A stretch of DNA of 64,000 bases from Pseudomonadota bacterium (GCA_018242425.1 JAFEBX010000011.1:62001-126000), one strand, 5' to 3'. Counted from the stretch's first letter, positions 16,088 through 24,783 are shown. Translations and numbers: made by a program. The notes: a model not told the origin generated them from the sequence alone.

Positions 16088-18188
16088 CGGGCTTTCGTTG
16101 GCCGCGAGCCCGCGCCGGGATGGCGTCGACGACGGTGGCACTGGAGGATTCTGCTTCTGGTTCGTCTGATGTTTCACGGGAATCCTCGGTGTCAATGTCG
16201 GCGGGTTGTTGTGTTCCACGGGAATCTTCGTCATCGCCATCGCTGGCGGTGAACAGGTCGGTATCGGGTTCGTAGCGCTGCTGCAGCTGCAACCATTCGC
16301 TTTCGCGCTTCAGGTCAACGCGCATGAACGGGCTCAGCGCGGCCCAGTAGGCATATTCGAGCGTGTCGAGCGGCTCATTACGCGCATGGCGCGACTTCTT
16401 CACCCACTTCTTGGCGCCAAGGTCGAAGTATTCCGCCGTCAGCCCTTCGTAGTAACTGCGGGGGAAGAACGTCGCATCGGCCGCATGGTCCTCGATGCCG
16501 GTCTTTTCGCGACCACCCGGGAACCGGATCATGCGCTGGTCGACGTCTTCGACATGCGCATCCGCAGCCAGGCGCCCGAACAGGATGTGCTTGGCCACGT
16601 CGGTGCCGACGCCCCACACGCCCACACTGCGGGCCAGCGTCTTGCCGCGGAAGTTGGTTTCGCTCTTGGCCGGGCGATACACCACGCGGTCGCTCTTGGC
16701 CGATCGGCCGCGCACCATGCAGATCACCTGCGGCTGATGCTGATTGCCGACTTGCAATACACGGCGCACGGCATTCGCCTGCACCACGCCCTGGCGGCGA
16801 ACGAACTTCGCCACTTCCTCACCCCAGTTGCCGGCGTCGATCGCCACCACGCTCGGCAACATCGCCATGCCGCGCTGGTTGCGATACACACGCTTCAGCC
16901 ACGCTTCGAGCTCGCCATAGCCATCCTGCTGCGACGGATCGCCCGGCACCTCGACGTACTCGACCGCGAATGCCCGCTCGCCGCGACCGAACGCAACCAC
17001 CTGGATGGCGAAGCGGTCATGCTGGCAATCCACCCCGAGCGTCAGCAGATAGAACCCCGGCGGCACCACGCCGCGGAACAGCCCAGGCTCTGCCCGCTGC
17101 TCGACTTCGCCCGGGTCCTGCTGCTGGCGTTCGCCTTCGAACGCCATGCCCAGGATCGTATTGGTGAACGTCACCTGCTTGTCGGGGTCACGCTCGGCGG
17201 CATCGCGCATCGCCGCGATTTCCTTCCACGTATACCCCAGCCCGATCGGTGCATAGAGCGAGTTCAGCGCGAAGCTGCAATGCTCGTTCTCGCGCTCGGG
17301 ATGCTCCGCCACCCAGTCTGCGCCATTGGCTTCGTCCAGCATCCACGTCTTGTGATGCTCTTCGATCACCTTGCCGCAGTCGCCATGCACGCACAGATAC
17401 GTGCCGTCCGGCAACAGTTGCTCGATCACCAGCGCCTGCAGCTTCCCGCAATGCGGGCAAGGCAGGTGGTAGGACTCCATCGTCCCAAGCTGGAACTCGG
17501 CCTCGATGATGCTGGTGGCCTTCAGCGTGGGCGAGCTTGCCTTGAAGATCTTGCGGCGCACGAATGTCGAGGCGCGGCGCTCGGCGATTTCATCGGCGCG
17601 ACCCTGCCCCTCCAGGTCATCGGGATACTCGTCGACTTCGTCCTGCAGCACATAGCGCGCCGGCATCGAACGCAGATCGTTCGACGAATTCGCCCCTGCG
17701 ATCACCAGATAGCCGCCCGGGAATTCCTTCATCAGCGACGTGTTTGTCGCATCCCGGCTATGCGGGGATGCCACCTTGTTGGCCAGCACCGGCGACGCCG
17801 CGATCATCGTCTTCAGCCGCTGGTTGCTCCAACGCTTCGCCAGCTTGTCCGTCGGCTGCACCACCATCGCCGGTCCAGGGACGTGGTCGACGATGTAGCC
17901 GCAGGCATTGTTCAGCACTTCGGTGCCACCGATCTGCGTCGGCTTGCGCAACGAAACCTTCTTGCATGGATGCGACGGGCTCAGCACGTCCATGATCCGG
18001 CGCAGGTATGGCGTGCGCGACGTGCTCCACGGCCCCGGCTCCGCCGACCCTTCGCGCGTCAGCATCCGATGCTTGTCCGCCCACTCGCTCATCGTCAGCG
18101 GCGCCGGAATCGACCAGCCGCGCTGCCACTCGCTGGCATCGAAGGCGTCGCCCAACGCAACGTCCAGGCTGGCCGCGTCGAACGTCAT
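16062..18188 (-). CDS. Terminase large subunit (lambda gpA family)
   Basis: 708 residues, the expected size for GpA-type terminases (PF05876). The ATPase part holds the atypical Walker A region (SLRKPTQIGGTEVLNNACGY, near residue 85) and a Walker B-like YVLQDEVDEYP near 185. A zinc-ribbon-like pair (CPHCGK and CVHGDCGK) lies near 240-270. The nuclease part includes TLGVDCQHDRFAIQVV and VVAIDAGNWGEE with conserved aspartates. It cuts concatemers at cos and drives packaging. It overlaps the small subunit by 4 bases. Confidence 0.92.
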   Translation of the reverse strand: MTFDAASLDVALGDAFDASEWQRGWSIPAPLTMSEWADKHRMLTREGSAEPGPWSTSRTPYLRRIMDVLSPSHPCKKVSLRKPTQIGGTEVLNNACGYIVDHVPGPAMVVQPTDKLAKRWSNQRLKTMIAASPVLANKVASPHSRDATNTSLMKEFPGGYLVIAGANSSNDLRSMPARYVLQDEVDEYPDDLEGQGRADEIAERRASTFVRRKIFKASSPTLKATSIIEAEFQLGTMESYHLPCPHCGKLQALVIEQLLPDGTYLCVHGDCGKVIEEHHKTWMLDEANGADWVAEHPERENEHCSFALNSLYAPIGLGYTWKEIAAMRDAAERDPDKQVTFTNTILGMAFEGERQQQDPGEVEQRAEPGLFRGVVPPGFYLLTLGVDCQHDRFAIQVVAFGRGERAFAVEYVEVPGDPSQQDGYGELEAWLKRVYRNQRGMAMLPSVVAIDAGNWGEEVAKFVRRQGVVQANAVRRVLQVGNQHQPQVICMVRGRSAKSDRVVYRPAKSETNFRGKTLARSVGVWGVGTDVAKHILFGRLAADAHVEDVDQRMIRFPGGREKTGIEDHAADATFFPRSYYEGLTAEYFDLGAKKWVKKSRHARNEPLDTLEYAYWAALSPFMRVDLKRESEWLQLQQRYEPDTDLFTASDGDDEDSRGTQQPADIDTEDSRETSDEPEAESSSATVVDAIPARARGQRKPGGGFATRW

Positions 18189-18802
18189 GCCGCGATTGCC
18201 TCTGCCACGACCGTTTCACCCGCCAGCATGTTGCAGATGCGCCGTGTCTCCGCCTCGATGATCGCGTGGCACTTCGCCGCATCCGATTCCGCCGCCACGC
18301 GCGTCGCGATCCGGTCCGCGATCGACATCACCGCTTCGCGCGCCGCCCGTGCCCGGCCGAACTCGGCATCATCGCGCTGCTTCTTCACCACCAACTCGCC
18401 GGCTTCCTTGGCCAGCAGCAACTCGCTGCGCTGCGCCTCGGCGCGCTTGTGCCGCGCAGCCTCGAGGTTGTAGTTCAACTCCGTCAGGTTGGTCGGCGAC
18501 GACGCGGCCGAAGCCGTTGGCGTGCCCTGCTGCCTCGCCACGGCCGGCGCGGCATCGGCACCGACTGTCACAGCCGACGCGCCCGCATCTCGGCCAGGCG
18601 CCGCACGCTCGCCGCCACGCGCCGGGTCGGCGCCCGCCTTGATCCGCGCGATCGAGGCATGCACCAGCACCATGCCATCGGCATCCAGCACCAGTCGGCC
18701 CTTCTGCTTGTGCTTCGTGACCATCGCCGGGCTGATATCCAGCAGCGCCGCGAAGGACTTCTGGTTCACCCGCTCGGGCAATTGGGCGCCGGAATCAACC
18801 AT
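18185..18802 (-). CDS. Terminase small subunit (Nu1-like)
   Basis: 205 residues. The N-terminal 55 residues form a winged-helix DNA-binding segment like Nu1 (RVNQKSFAALLDISPAMVTK), an Ala/Gly/Pro linker follows, and the C-terminus is a long helical region. It overlaps the large-subunit start (ATGA). Nu1-type proteins bind repeated sites in cosB next to their own gene; the iteron cluster immediately upstream (18994-19229) is a candidate for such sites. Confidence 0.82.
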   Translation of the reverse strand: MVDSGAQLPERVNQKSFAALLDISPAMVTKHKQKGRLVLDADGMVLVHASIARIKAGADPARGGERAAPGRDAGASAVTVGADAAPAVARQQGTPTASAASSPTNLTELNYNLEAARHKRAEAQRSELLLAKEAGELVVKKQRDDAEFGRARAAREAVMSIADRIATRVAAESDAAKCHAIIEAETRRICNMLAGETVVAEAIAA

Positions 18803-19230
18803 GATTCACCGCCGCGACCGTTGCCATGTCGCTGATTAACCTAAACTTTTCACCACCTACTCGCGCTAAATTGCGGCCCCAGCGACCCGCAAGCCGAGGG
18901 GCTGGGAAGGACCCGCGCGCCTGGGCGGGGATTGTCGCCGACATGCCTGCAAAGCCCACATCCCATGCAGGCTGGCCGGCCGTTCGGGTGATCGTGCCAA
19001 CCTGTGCCAACGTCTGCGGTATAGGTTGGAACGCTGGAACCGTTGCGGCTGTAGGCGTGTACCAACCGTTCCAACCGTTCCAACCTTTTCTCATACATAT
19101 AGAGGGAACATGCCGCCGTTCTCTCTTACGTGCGTGCGTGCGAAAAGGTTGGCACGGTTGGAACTCCCCCGTCCCGTAAGGGCTAGAGGTTGGTACGCAG
19201 GTCGGCACGGGGTTGGCACGGTCGGCACAC
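18803..19230. repeat. Non-coding region with a cluster of about 11 GGTTGGNACG iterons (18994-19229)
   Basis: No gene is seen in these 428 bases. Copies of GGTTGGNACG or near matches read forward at 19024, 19147, 19156, 19188, 19200, 19211 and 19220, and inverted at 18994, 19004, 19059, 19068 and 19077. Several are spaced exactly 9 bases apart (19059/19068/19077; 19147/19156; 19211/19220). The cluster lies between the helicase stop and the small terminase gene. That position fits cosB terminase sites or a replication origin; the sequence alone does not decide. The 190 bases nearest the terminase start hold no repeat that I can see. Confidence 0.75.
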
Positions 19231-20634
19231 CTATGGGATGGCATGGTCATCCCCCCTGCCATTGGCTGGCGCCGGCATTGGCTTCCAGTCATCCGGTGGA
19301 TACCACAGCCTGATCGGCCGGCCGGAACGCCTGGATCGGAATGATTGCCAACCCCAGTGCGTCAGGATGCCGGCTACTCGCATCTGGTCAGCGCGTGAGA
19401 TGCGACCGGGATCGATGTGCAAGGCGCGCACCATGATATCGGCAACGCTGGCCTCGATGACATGGCCATCGCTGGTGCCGTTGGGCAGCGGCCTGGACCT
19501 CTGCAGGAATGGCAGGTTCGTGTAGGCCTCATCCGCATGCAGGCCGCTCAGCCATATCAGCATGGGCTGCGCCCACGCATCCTCCTGATAGCGCTCGTCC
19601 TGCTCTTCCTTCACGCGGTCGGGCATGTCCCACCAATTCTCGCCACGCTTCAGTCTGGCGACCGCCTCGGCCCATAGCTGATCCCGGATCGCGGCGATGC
19701 CGGGAACATCGACACGATCCACGCGCACTGGCAGGAATCGTCGACCGCCGGTGTGATCGCGCTGCCATTCGGTTTCGTTGGTGGTGCCGATGAACACGCA
19801 CTGGCGCGGGAAGGTGCGACTGTATCGCCCATAGCTGGGGCGATAGGTATCTGCAGTGGCCGACAATGTCTGCTTGACCTTGTTGGCCTCGGCTTTCGAG
19901 AACGACGTCATCTCCCCGATCTCGACGCCCCACTTGCCGACGATGTCCTGGTAGAAATCCTTTTCAGCCGGGCTGCGCTGCGCGTCCATGTACCAGCGAT
20001 CGCCGCCAAACAGCGTCTGCGTAACGCGGGTCTTGCCGAGGCCCTGCAGGCCTTCAAGCACCAGCATGGTGTCGACCTTGCACCCGGGCAGCAGGATGCG
20101 CGCCGCGGCCGACAACATGAAGATCAAGGCGACGCGCTGCAGGTAGGGATCATCCGCAGCGCCACACCAGGTCGCGAACATGGACGGGATACGTTCCTGC
20201 CCGTCCCACTCCAGCGCCTCGAGGTAATCGCGCACGGGATGGAAGCGATGGCGACGCGCGATTGCCTCGACCACCTCCACCACCAGTGCGGACTTGGCCG
20301 AGATTTCGTAGCCCTTGTTGAATGCCGCGACGCCCAGCCATGCGGCCAGCTCGACGCCATCCAGTTCCGTGAACTCGTCGCGATTGCCGCCCTTCCACGG
20401 CGGGTCGCGATCGAGCGCAACGCGATTGGAGAACTCGTCGAGCTTGAACAGCCCGGACAAGGCCGGATCGTTCTCGAAGATCAGCGCCAGGTTGTGATGA
20501 TTGGCGATGATGCCGCCCGACTTGTTGCGGGTGAAGCCGAGGCGCCAGTCGTCCAGCCCCGCAGCGCCGCCGCCGGGCGGCGATGGCGCGTTACCGCCGT
20601 CGATGACGGTGAGTGGCGGTTTCTGTTTCGCCAT
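19231..20634 (-). CDS. VirE-domain (D5-like) replication helicase/ATPase
   Basis: 467 residues from the ATG at 20634; a GTG at 20640 overlapping the primase stop is an alternative. The ATPase core has Walker A EGLQGLGKTRV near residue 195 and the family motif FIGTTNETEWQRDHTGGRRF near 290, typical of the virulence-associated E family (PF05272) of phage and island helicases. With the CHC2 primase upstream it makes a two-gene replication pair. It is the last gene before the iteron cluster. Confidence 0.85.
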   Translation of the reverse strand: MAKQKPPLTVIDGGNAPSPPGGGAAGLDDWRLGFTRNKSGGIIANHHNLALIFENDPALSGLFKLDEFSNRVALDRDPPWKGGNRDEFTELDGVELAAWLGVAAFNKGYEISAKSALVVEVVEAIARRHRFHPVRDYLEALEWDGQERIPSMFATWCGAADDPYLQRVALIFMLSAAARILLPGCKVDTMLVLEGLQGLGKTRVTQTLFGGDRWYMDAQRSPAEKDFYQDIVGKWGVEIGEMTSFSKAEANKVKQTLSATADTYRPSYGRYSRTFPRQCVFIGTTNETEWQRDHTGGRRFLPVRVDRVDVPGIAAIRDQLWAEAVARLKRGENWWDMPDRVKEEQDERYQEDAWAQPMLIWLSGLHADEAYTNLPFLQRSRPLPNGTSDGHVIEASVADIMVRALHIDPGRISRADQMRVAGILTHWGWQSFRSRRSGRPIRLWYPPDDWKPMPAPANGRGDDHAIP

Positions 20635-20636
20635 AC

Positions 20637-21710
20637 TCACCTCGCCATCCTGCGCGCATCGGTGCGCACTTCAACGGCCTGCACGCGCGATGCTGCCCAT
20701 GCCGCCAATTGCTGCGGCGTCCATCCATCCTTGTCGAAAGCATCGGCGATGTCCCAGCCCTTGGGCATGGAATGCGTATCGACGATGCGGATTGATTTGG
20801 CGCCAATGCGGTGCGCATGCTGCGCAACGCCGCGATGCACGGCACCGCTGGCGTCCGTCCAGCCGATCATGGCTTGCCTGCCCGGCTCATCGGCGTCCGG
20901 CCATAACACGATATCGCGCCCGGCCAGCGGCTCCCAGTCGACATATGCGATGCCCTTGCTGCCACCAGGCCAACCGATCACGGCATACATGGGGAGCGCG
21001 CCAGCGCCAGCCGCGCGGCACTTTTCGCCCTCGACAATCAGCACTGGCGCCTGCGGTTTCTCAGCCAATGCGTCAAGGCCAAGTAGCGGACGACGCACGG
21101 GAAAATGCTGCACGCACCACTGCTGCACGCCATTTGGACCAACGCACCAGGTCACGGTCGGCGTGATCTTGCGATCGTCGAACTCCACGCGCATGACATA
21201 GCCGAGCAAGCGGCCTTCACTGTCGCGGTAGGCATCGGCGCGCGTGAAATCCATCGCCCAGAACTTGCCCGACTTCGGATTCCACACGGGCAAGGTGCGG
21301 CCGTTCTCGTCGACCAGCAGATCGGGCGCATCATCCGGAACCGGCAGCAGGGGCACCCATACCGAACGATCCGCCTGCGGCTCGGCAGTGCGTGCCGGCG
21401 GTTCGAAGCGTTTCGGCAGATCAGCCACGGCGCCACTGTCCAGCATGCGGCAGGCCTCGACAAATTCGACGCGGTGGAAATCCATCACGAAGCCGATGGC
21501 CGATCCGTGCGCGCCACAGCCAAAGCAGTGGAAAAAGCCCTTTTCGGAATTCACGGTGAAGCTGGGCGTGCGTTCATTATGGAACGGGCAGAGACCGTGA
21601 TACTCGCGTCCGCGCTTCTTCAATTCGACGTGGCGCCCGATCAATTCCACGATGTCGGTCCGGGCATTGATGGCATCGGCATCAATGCGGCTCGAATTCT
21701 CTGCGCTCAA
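20637..21710 (-). CDS. Phage DNA primase with CHC2 zinc finger and Toprim-like domain
   Basis: 357 residues. An N-terminal DnaG-type zinc finger (LCPFHNERTPSFTVN and FHCFGCGAHG) lies at residues 40-70. A Toprim-like part follows, with VLIVEGEKCRAAGAG near 225 and VLWPDADEPGR near 265, which supplies the acidic residues. The protein makes primers for phage replication and probably works with the adjacent helicase. Its start overlaps the upstream small gene (ATGA). Confidence 0.88.
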   Translation of the reverse strand: MSAENSSRIDADAINARTDIVELIGRHVELKKRGREYHGLCPFHNERTPSFTVNSEKGFFHCFGCGAHGSAIGFVMDFHRVEFVEACRMLDSGAVADLPKRFEPPARTAEPQADRSVWVPLLPVPDDAPDLLVDENGRTLPVWNPKSGKFWAMDFTRADAYRDSEGRLLGYVMRVEFDDRKITPTVTWCVGPNGVQQWCVQHFPVRRPLLGLDALAEKPQAPVLIVEGEKCRAAGAGALPMYAVIGWPGGSKGIAYVDWEPLAGRDIVLWPDADEPGRQAMIGWTDASGAVHRGVAQHAHRIGAKSIRIVDTHSMPKGWDIADAFDKDGWTPQQLAAWAASRVQAVEVRTDARRMAR

Positions 21711-21937
21711 GCGTTGCCTCCGGCCCTGCCCTTCGATACCAGCCGCAACTCGGCCTGGCGGTGCCGGCGGGCGTCATCCTCGAGGCGCCACTGCTCGCGC
21801 TCGGCAAGGATCTCGTCCACGGTCATGGGAACGATCGGGCCATCGAGCGCGGCACGCACGTTGGCGATGCCACGCTTCGAAGCCTGAATCTGGCGCGCAC
21901 TCAGCGGCACCGAGCAGATGCGTGCAATCGCGCTCAT
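21707..21937 (-). CDS. Small protein in the phage replication operon
   Basis: 76 residues, starting MSAIARICSVPLSARQIQAS, with a helical, charged C-terminus (LEDDARRHRQAELRLVSKGR). It overlaps the primase gene by 4 bases and the zinc-finger gene by 4, so it belongs to the replication operon. No family recognised. Confidence 0.6.
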   Translation of the reverse strand: MSAIARICSVPLSARQIQASKRGIANVRAALDGPIVPMTVDEILAEREQWRLEDDARRHRQAELRLVSKGRAGGNA

Positions 21938-22167
21938 TCAACAGCCCCGATGCGGCCGGGATGCGCCGCGGCTTCTTCCTCGCGCTGGCACTCGATGCAC
22001 AACTGCGCGCCGAGCGCGGTTCGCGCCGGATGGATGGCGTCACCGCAGTCGAGATTGGCGCAGGTGATGCGCCCGACCCGTTGCTGCAGGCGTCCCTTGT
22101 GGTTGGCCAGCGCGTCGGCCGCGAAGGCTTCGGCGTATTCCTGGTTCCGATCCATTGCATCAGGCAT
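21934..22167 (-). CDS. TraR/DksA-type zinc-finger protein
   Basis: 77 residues from the ATG at 22167. Four cysteines in the pattern CANLDCGDAI and CIECQREEE form the C4 zinc finger of the TraR/DksA family. Short TraR-like proteins bind RNA polymerase in its secondary channel without ppGpp and can shift host transcription. It overlaps both neighbours. The longer frame back to 22221 has no support. Confidence 0.75.
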   Translation of the reverse strand: MPDAMDRNQEYAEAFAADALANHKGRLQQRVGRITCANLDCGDAIHPARTALGAQLCIECQREEEAAAHPGRIGAVE

Positions 22168-22366
22168 CAGCGATCCCCCTCGCCTGCTTGAACAGAGAGA
22201 CCCAGCGATATGCCGTGGCACGCGACATTTGATGCACGCACATCAGGTACTGGATGCTGGGCGCTGCCCCCCCCTGGAACTTGTCGGCGATCTGGATCGC
22301 AAGCAATGCTGTCGATGCAGCACCACGCGCCTTGGGTTCGGGCTTTTGATAGTCGGCAGCGCTCAT
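22160..22366 (-). CDS. Small helix-turn-helix protein of the replication operon
   Basis: 68 residues from the ATG at 22366 (a GTG directly before it is possible). The C-terminal segment YLMCVHQMSRATAYRWVSLF looks like a helix-turn-helix recognition unit with an Arg/Tyr-rich second helix. It overlaps its neighbours at both ends. Probably a phage transcription regulator; the family is not recognised. Confidence 0.6.
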   Translation of the reverse strand: MSAADYQKPEPKARGAASTALLAIQIADKFQGGAAPSIQYLMCVHQMSRATAYRWVSLFKQARGIADA

Positions 22367-22773
22367 CACGCTCCTGCCTTGCCTGTCACCAGGCTTTCGA
22401 GGTACTTGATCTTGTCGTTGGCCTGCGCCAATTCCTCGCGCATACCGCGCTCACGTCGCTCCGCTTCTGTCTCCAGCATCACCAAGCCATGCCCGTAGCG
22501 ATGCGCCCACCACGCCACCGGCAACAAGGTCTGCCGAAATTGCATGACGCGGTCAACGTCGTTGACTTGCCAGGGGGCTTGGCCGGTGCGTCGCTTCGAG
22601 AACAGCCCCGGGTCGATCTGCAGTTTGCGCGCTGCATCCTTGTCGTTCTCGAAATCGCAAAGCGACAGAGTCAGGTCCATGGCCTTGTTGAACGTGGGCA
22701 ATTCAAAGATCACCTCACGGTCGACGGGATAGGCCTCCATGCGGAAATTCAGGGGGCGATCAACGGTGCTCAT
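22366..22773 (-). CDS. Phage regulatory protein candidate, first gene of the replication operon
   Basis: 135 residues from the ATG at 22773; an upstream extension to 22953 is out of place because it crosses the promoter region. Residues 30-85 (MDLTLSLCDFENDKDAARKL and the following KRRTGQAPWQVNDVDRVMQF) look like a DNA-binding domain with a lambda-repressor-like helix set. The C-terminus is a coiled coil. As the first gene after the divergent control region, it could be a CII-like activator. Function is inferred. Confidence 0.6.
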   Translation of the reverse strand: MSTVDRPLNFRMEAYPVDREVIFELPTFNKAMDLTLSLCDFENDKDAARKLQIDPGLFSKRRTGQAPWQVNDVDRVMQFRQTLLPVAWWAHRYGHGLVMLETEAERRERGMREELAQANDKIKYLESLVTGKAGA

Positions 22774-22968
22774 GAGAATTGACTCGCGTTGACTATCCTC
22801 GCCAGGCGATAAAAAAACGCATGGACAACCGCCACACGCCCGCTCCGACGCTGATCCCGCTGTACGCCTGGAATGGCGGCGAACGCGGCCGATTGATTGC
22901 CTTGCTGATAGGCGCCTGCCCTCCGGTAGGATGCGGGGAGGGATTGCATGCAACTACCGGAGGGAGGC
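22774..22968. promoter_or_regulatory. Divergent control region with a TTGACT direct repeat
   Basis: 195 bases without a gene separate the leftward replication operon from the rightward gene at 22969. A direct repeat, TTGACT at 22779-22784 and at 22789-22794, has a one-helical-turn spacing and overlaps the leader of the replication operon. That layout resembles CII-type binding sites, but the sequence is not the lambda CII site. Promoters are expected in both directions; I could not pick a confident -10. Confidence 0.4.
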
Positions 22969-23286
22969 ATGGACGAGAAGGCCAAGGTGCAAATCGCGGG
23001 CGAATTCAGCGCCACCGAACTGGAGGAAATCATCATCGAACTGGCCAAGGTGCGCAGCGGCATGGCGCCGGCGGTTCCGGAAACACCGGAAGCGGACTTG
23101 GACCGCGAGATATTGGTGCAGGACGATCCGCTATTCACGGTTCGCACCCTCGCCGGCGGCGGCCTGCGGGTATGGCTTCGAAACGAGGGAACCGGCTGGC
23201 AGGCTTTTCAACTGTCCGAGGACCAACGCAAGCGCCTGGCAGAGTTTCTGAACCAGCCACCAGGCCACACGTTCACGAAACACTGA
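22969..23286 (+). CDS. Phage protein of unknown function, rightward
   Basis: 105 residues from the ATG at 22969, which has an excellent ribosome-binding site (GGAGGGAGGC directly before it); an ATG at 22948 lacks this. The sequence contains a helical N-terminal part (ATELEEIIIELAKVRSGM) and a strand-rich C-terminal part (FTVRTLAGGGLRVWLRNEGT). It is convergent with the cro-like gene, so leftward transcription from the switch runs across it in antisense. No family recognised. Confidence 0.65.
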   Translation: MDEKAKVQIAGEFSATELEEIIIELAKVRSGMAPAVPETPEADLDREILVQDDPLFTVRTLAGGGLRVWLRNEGTGWQAFQLSEDQRKRLAEFLNQPPGHTFTKH

Positions 23287-23362
23287 AGGCGCCTGCACCG
23301 CGAGCATGTAGCCCACGCCAGACTGGTGCCGGAAGAACACGCAGCATCGTGATGTGCGCATA

Positions 23363-23563
23363 TCAGGCGGCCTCCGAGAACAAGTCCGGACGCCTCTTCC
23401 AAGCCTGCAATGCACGCTTCTCCGGGATGGGCTCGTCCTCCGGCCAAAAAGACACAGCAGCCGTGGAAATCCCGAAGAACCGGGCAATATCAGCATCACG
23501 GGTCCCAGCGCCTAGTCGGTGCCGCAGTTGGGCCTTGGTTATCGAAATGTCCATTGGGCGCAT
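23363..23563 (-). CDS. Cro/YdaS-like repressor
   Basis: 66 residues from the ATG at 23563, or 63 from the ATG at 23554. The helix-turn-helix DADIARFFGISTAAVSFWPE is typical of small Cro/YdaS proteins that recognise phage operators. It is divergent from the cI-like gene with a 64-base operator region between them, the classic switch layout. Neither ATG has a clear ribosome-binding site. Confidence 0.8.
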   Translation of the reverse strand: MRPMDISITKAQLRHRLGAGTRDADIARFFGISTAAVSFWPEDEPIPEKRALQAWKRRPDLFSEAA

Positions 23564-23565
23564 AC

Positions 23566-23629
23566 GCTAAGACCTCTTAGCGCATTTCGTCAAGCCCCCT
23601 AAGCGCATTGCCCGCTAAGCTCACTTAAT
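23566..23629. promoter_or_regulatory. Lysogeny switch operators (GCTAAG inverted repeats)
   Basis: A perfect palindrome GCTAAG-ACCT-CTTAGC lies at 23566-23581, just upstream of cro. A second, GCTAAG-CTCA-CTTAAT (one mismatch in the right half), is at 23614-23629 and overlaps the ATG of the cI-like gene. A half-site CCTAAG is at 23598-23603. On the minus strand TTGACG in the middle of the region could be the -35 of the cro promoter. The second site over the cI start implies strong feedback control. Confidence 0.7.
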
Positions 23630-24074
23630 GACCGCAACCCTGTCAGACCGCATCAACCAAGTCCTCGCCGATCGCGGCTGGACTCAGGCCGATTTGGCCA
23701 GGCGCGCCAACACCACGACTGCCACCGCAGCAAATTGGGCGACGAAGAAGGTCAATCCTGAGCATGTGAAAGCTCTAATGCTGTTCAATATCGCCGAGGC
23801 GCTCGAAGTCGACCCTCGGTGGCTGCTGCTTGGGGACTCTGCCCAATATCGGATAACAGAAGGCAGCATTCCCGCCTATAGCGGGCTCGATATTCCTGCG
23901 CTGGAAGCTGCAATTGAGGATGCAATCACCACGGGCGTGCGCAACGAACGCAGCCCCACACCACCCCTACTGGCACAAATGATTTCAATTCTTTACGGCC
24001 ATTACACCGGTCGCGACAGCGACGGTCGCGCGCCTGTAGAGAAATTGCTTTCCGGAAGTAAGACGCTCGTCTGA
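23628..24074 (+). CDS. CI-like phage repressor with helix-turn-helix, no peptidase domain
   Basis: 148 residues. The N-terminal XRE-type helix-turn-helix (WTQADLARRANTTTATAANW) lies at about 20-40. No S24 self-cleavage domain follows; the C-terminus has an acidic helical part of about 70 residues. So induction cannot use the classic RecA-stimulated cleavage of CI. No Shine-Dalgarno precedes the ATG and an operator overlaps it, so the mRNA may be leaderless, as lambda cI is from PRM. Confidence 0.8.
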   Translation: MTATLSDRINQVLADRGWTQADLARRANTTTATAANWATKKVNPEHVKALMLFNIAEALEVDPRWLLLGDSAQYRITEGSIPAYSGLDIPALEAAIEDAITTGVRNERSPTPPLLAQMISILYGHYTGRDSDGRAPVEKLLSGSKTLV

Positions 24075-24132
24075 AGTCGTCGCGGCTATTGAGACCACCA
24101 GACCGGATTCTGTCCTCCCAATGGGAGGGCCG

Positions 24133-24471
24133 ATGGAACTGAAACGCCGATTCATGTTGGAAGAGTTGACGGACTTGCTCTTGCAGTCCCCAACTGCAAA
24201 ATCCCAGCCTCCTCCCAATAGCTATGGCATCAGCGCGCCCGGAATGCGCTTGGACACAAGCAAAGAAGCGCGATTGCGCCGGCAAATCGCCCGAATCGCT
24301 GATCGTTATCACTGGTGGTCAGCGGTAACGATGTTTCTGGACAACCGGGCGCTATCAAGCCTGGAAGAACTCAGCAGGCCACAGCTGGAAGACTTGCTCG
24401 ACCGCATGAACGGTTATGTCGATGCGGCCGAGCATGCTTGCGATTTGCCCGATGATCTACCAGCGCGCTGA
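24133..24471 (+). CDS. Hypothetical phage protein downstream of the repressor
   Basis: 112 residues from the ATG at 24133, close behind a GGGAGG ribosome-binding site; an in-frame ATG at 24121 lacks one. The protein is helical and soluble, with ARLRRQIARIADRYHWWSAV in the middle and an acidic C-terminus. Base composition is less GC-rich than its surroundings, as often seen in phage cargo next to a repressor. It may serve lysogeny or exclusion; no family recognised. Confidence 0.55.
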   Translation: MELKRRFMLEELTDLLLQSPTAKSQPPPNSYGISAPGMRLDTSKEARLRRQIARIADRYHWWSAVTMFLDNRALSSLEELSRPQLEDLLDRMNGYVDAAEHACDLPDDLPAR

Positions 24472-24783
24472 TTAACTGCCGCTATCGCCGCCTGCCAATG
24501 TATTGGTGCTGCTGGTTTCGGCCATGTAAGTTGTCGCATCCGCGATATCCGCAAGCATGACAGTCGTTTCAGCGGCAAGATGCGTAAGGATGACCACGCC
24601 GATCCCTGCAGCAAACATCACCATCGATGGCGCCAATGATGTCGCTGTCGATGACGAAGTTATGCCAGCGAAGAACATGACTGCAGCTGCTAAATAGCCG
24701 ACGACGTACAACAACTTCACTGCGATACGGAACACCGGATAGTTGCTACCTGAACGGAGCCGCCGGACGAATTGCGTTGCCAT
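24472..24783 (-). CDS. Membrane protein with two helices, possible exclusion factor
   Basis: 103 residues with two membrane segments, about 19-41 and 50-70 (VVGYLAAAVMFFAG and MVMFAAGIGVVILTHLA), and a Ser/Thr-rich tail. It is convergent with the gene at 24133 and its stop codon abuts that gene's stop. Small membrane proteins next to prophage repressors are often superinfection-exclusion factors, but that is only a suggestion from position. Confidence 0.6.
   Translation of the reverse strand: MATQFVRRLRSGSNYPVFRIAVKLLYVVGYLAAAVMFFAGITSSSTATSLAPSMVMFAAGIGVVILTHLAAETTVMLADIADATTYMAETSSTNTLAGGDSGS

Noticed and set aside
18994..19229. Possible CRISPR array
   Set aside because: The units are about 10 bases, in both orientations, with 0- to 40-base spacing; no regular 28-37-base repeats, no unique spacers and no cas genes.
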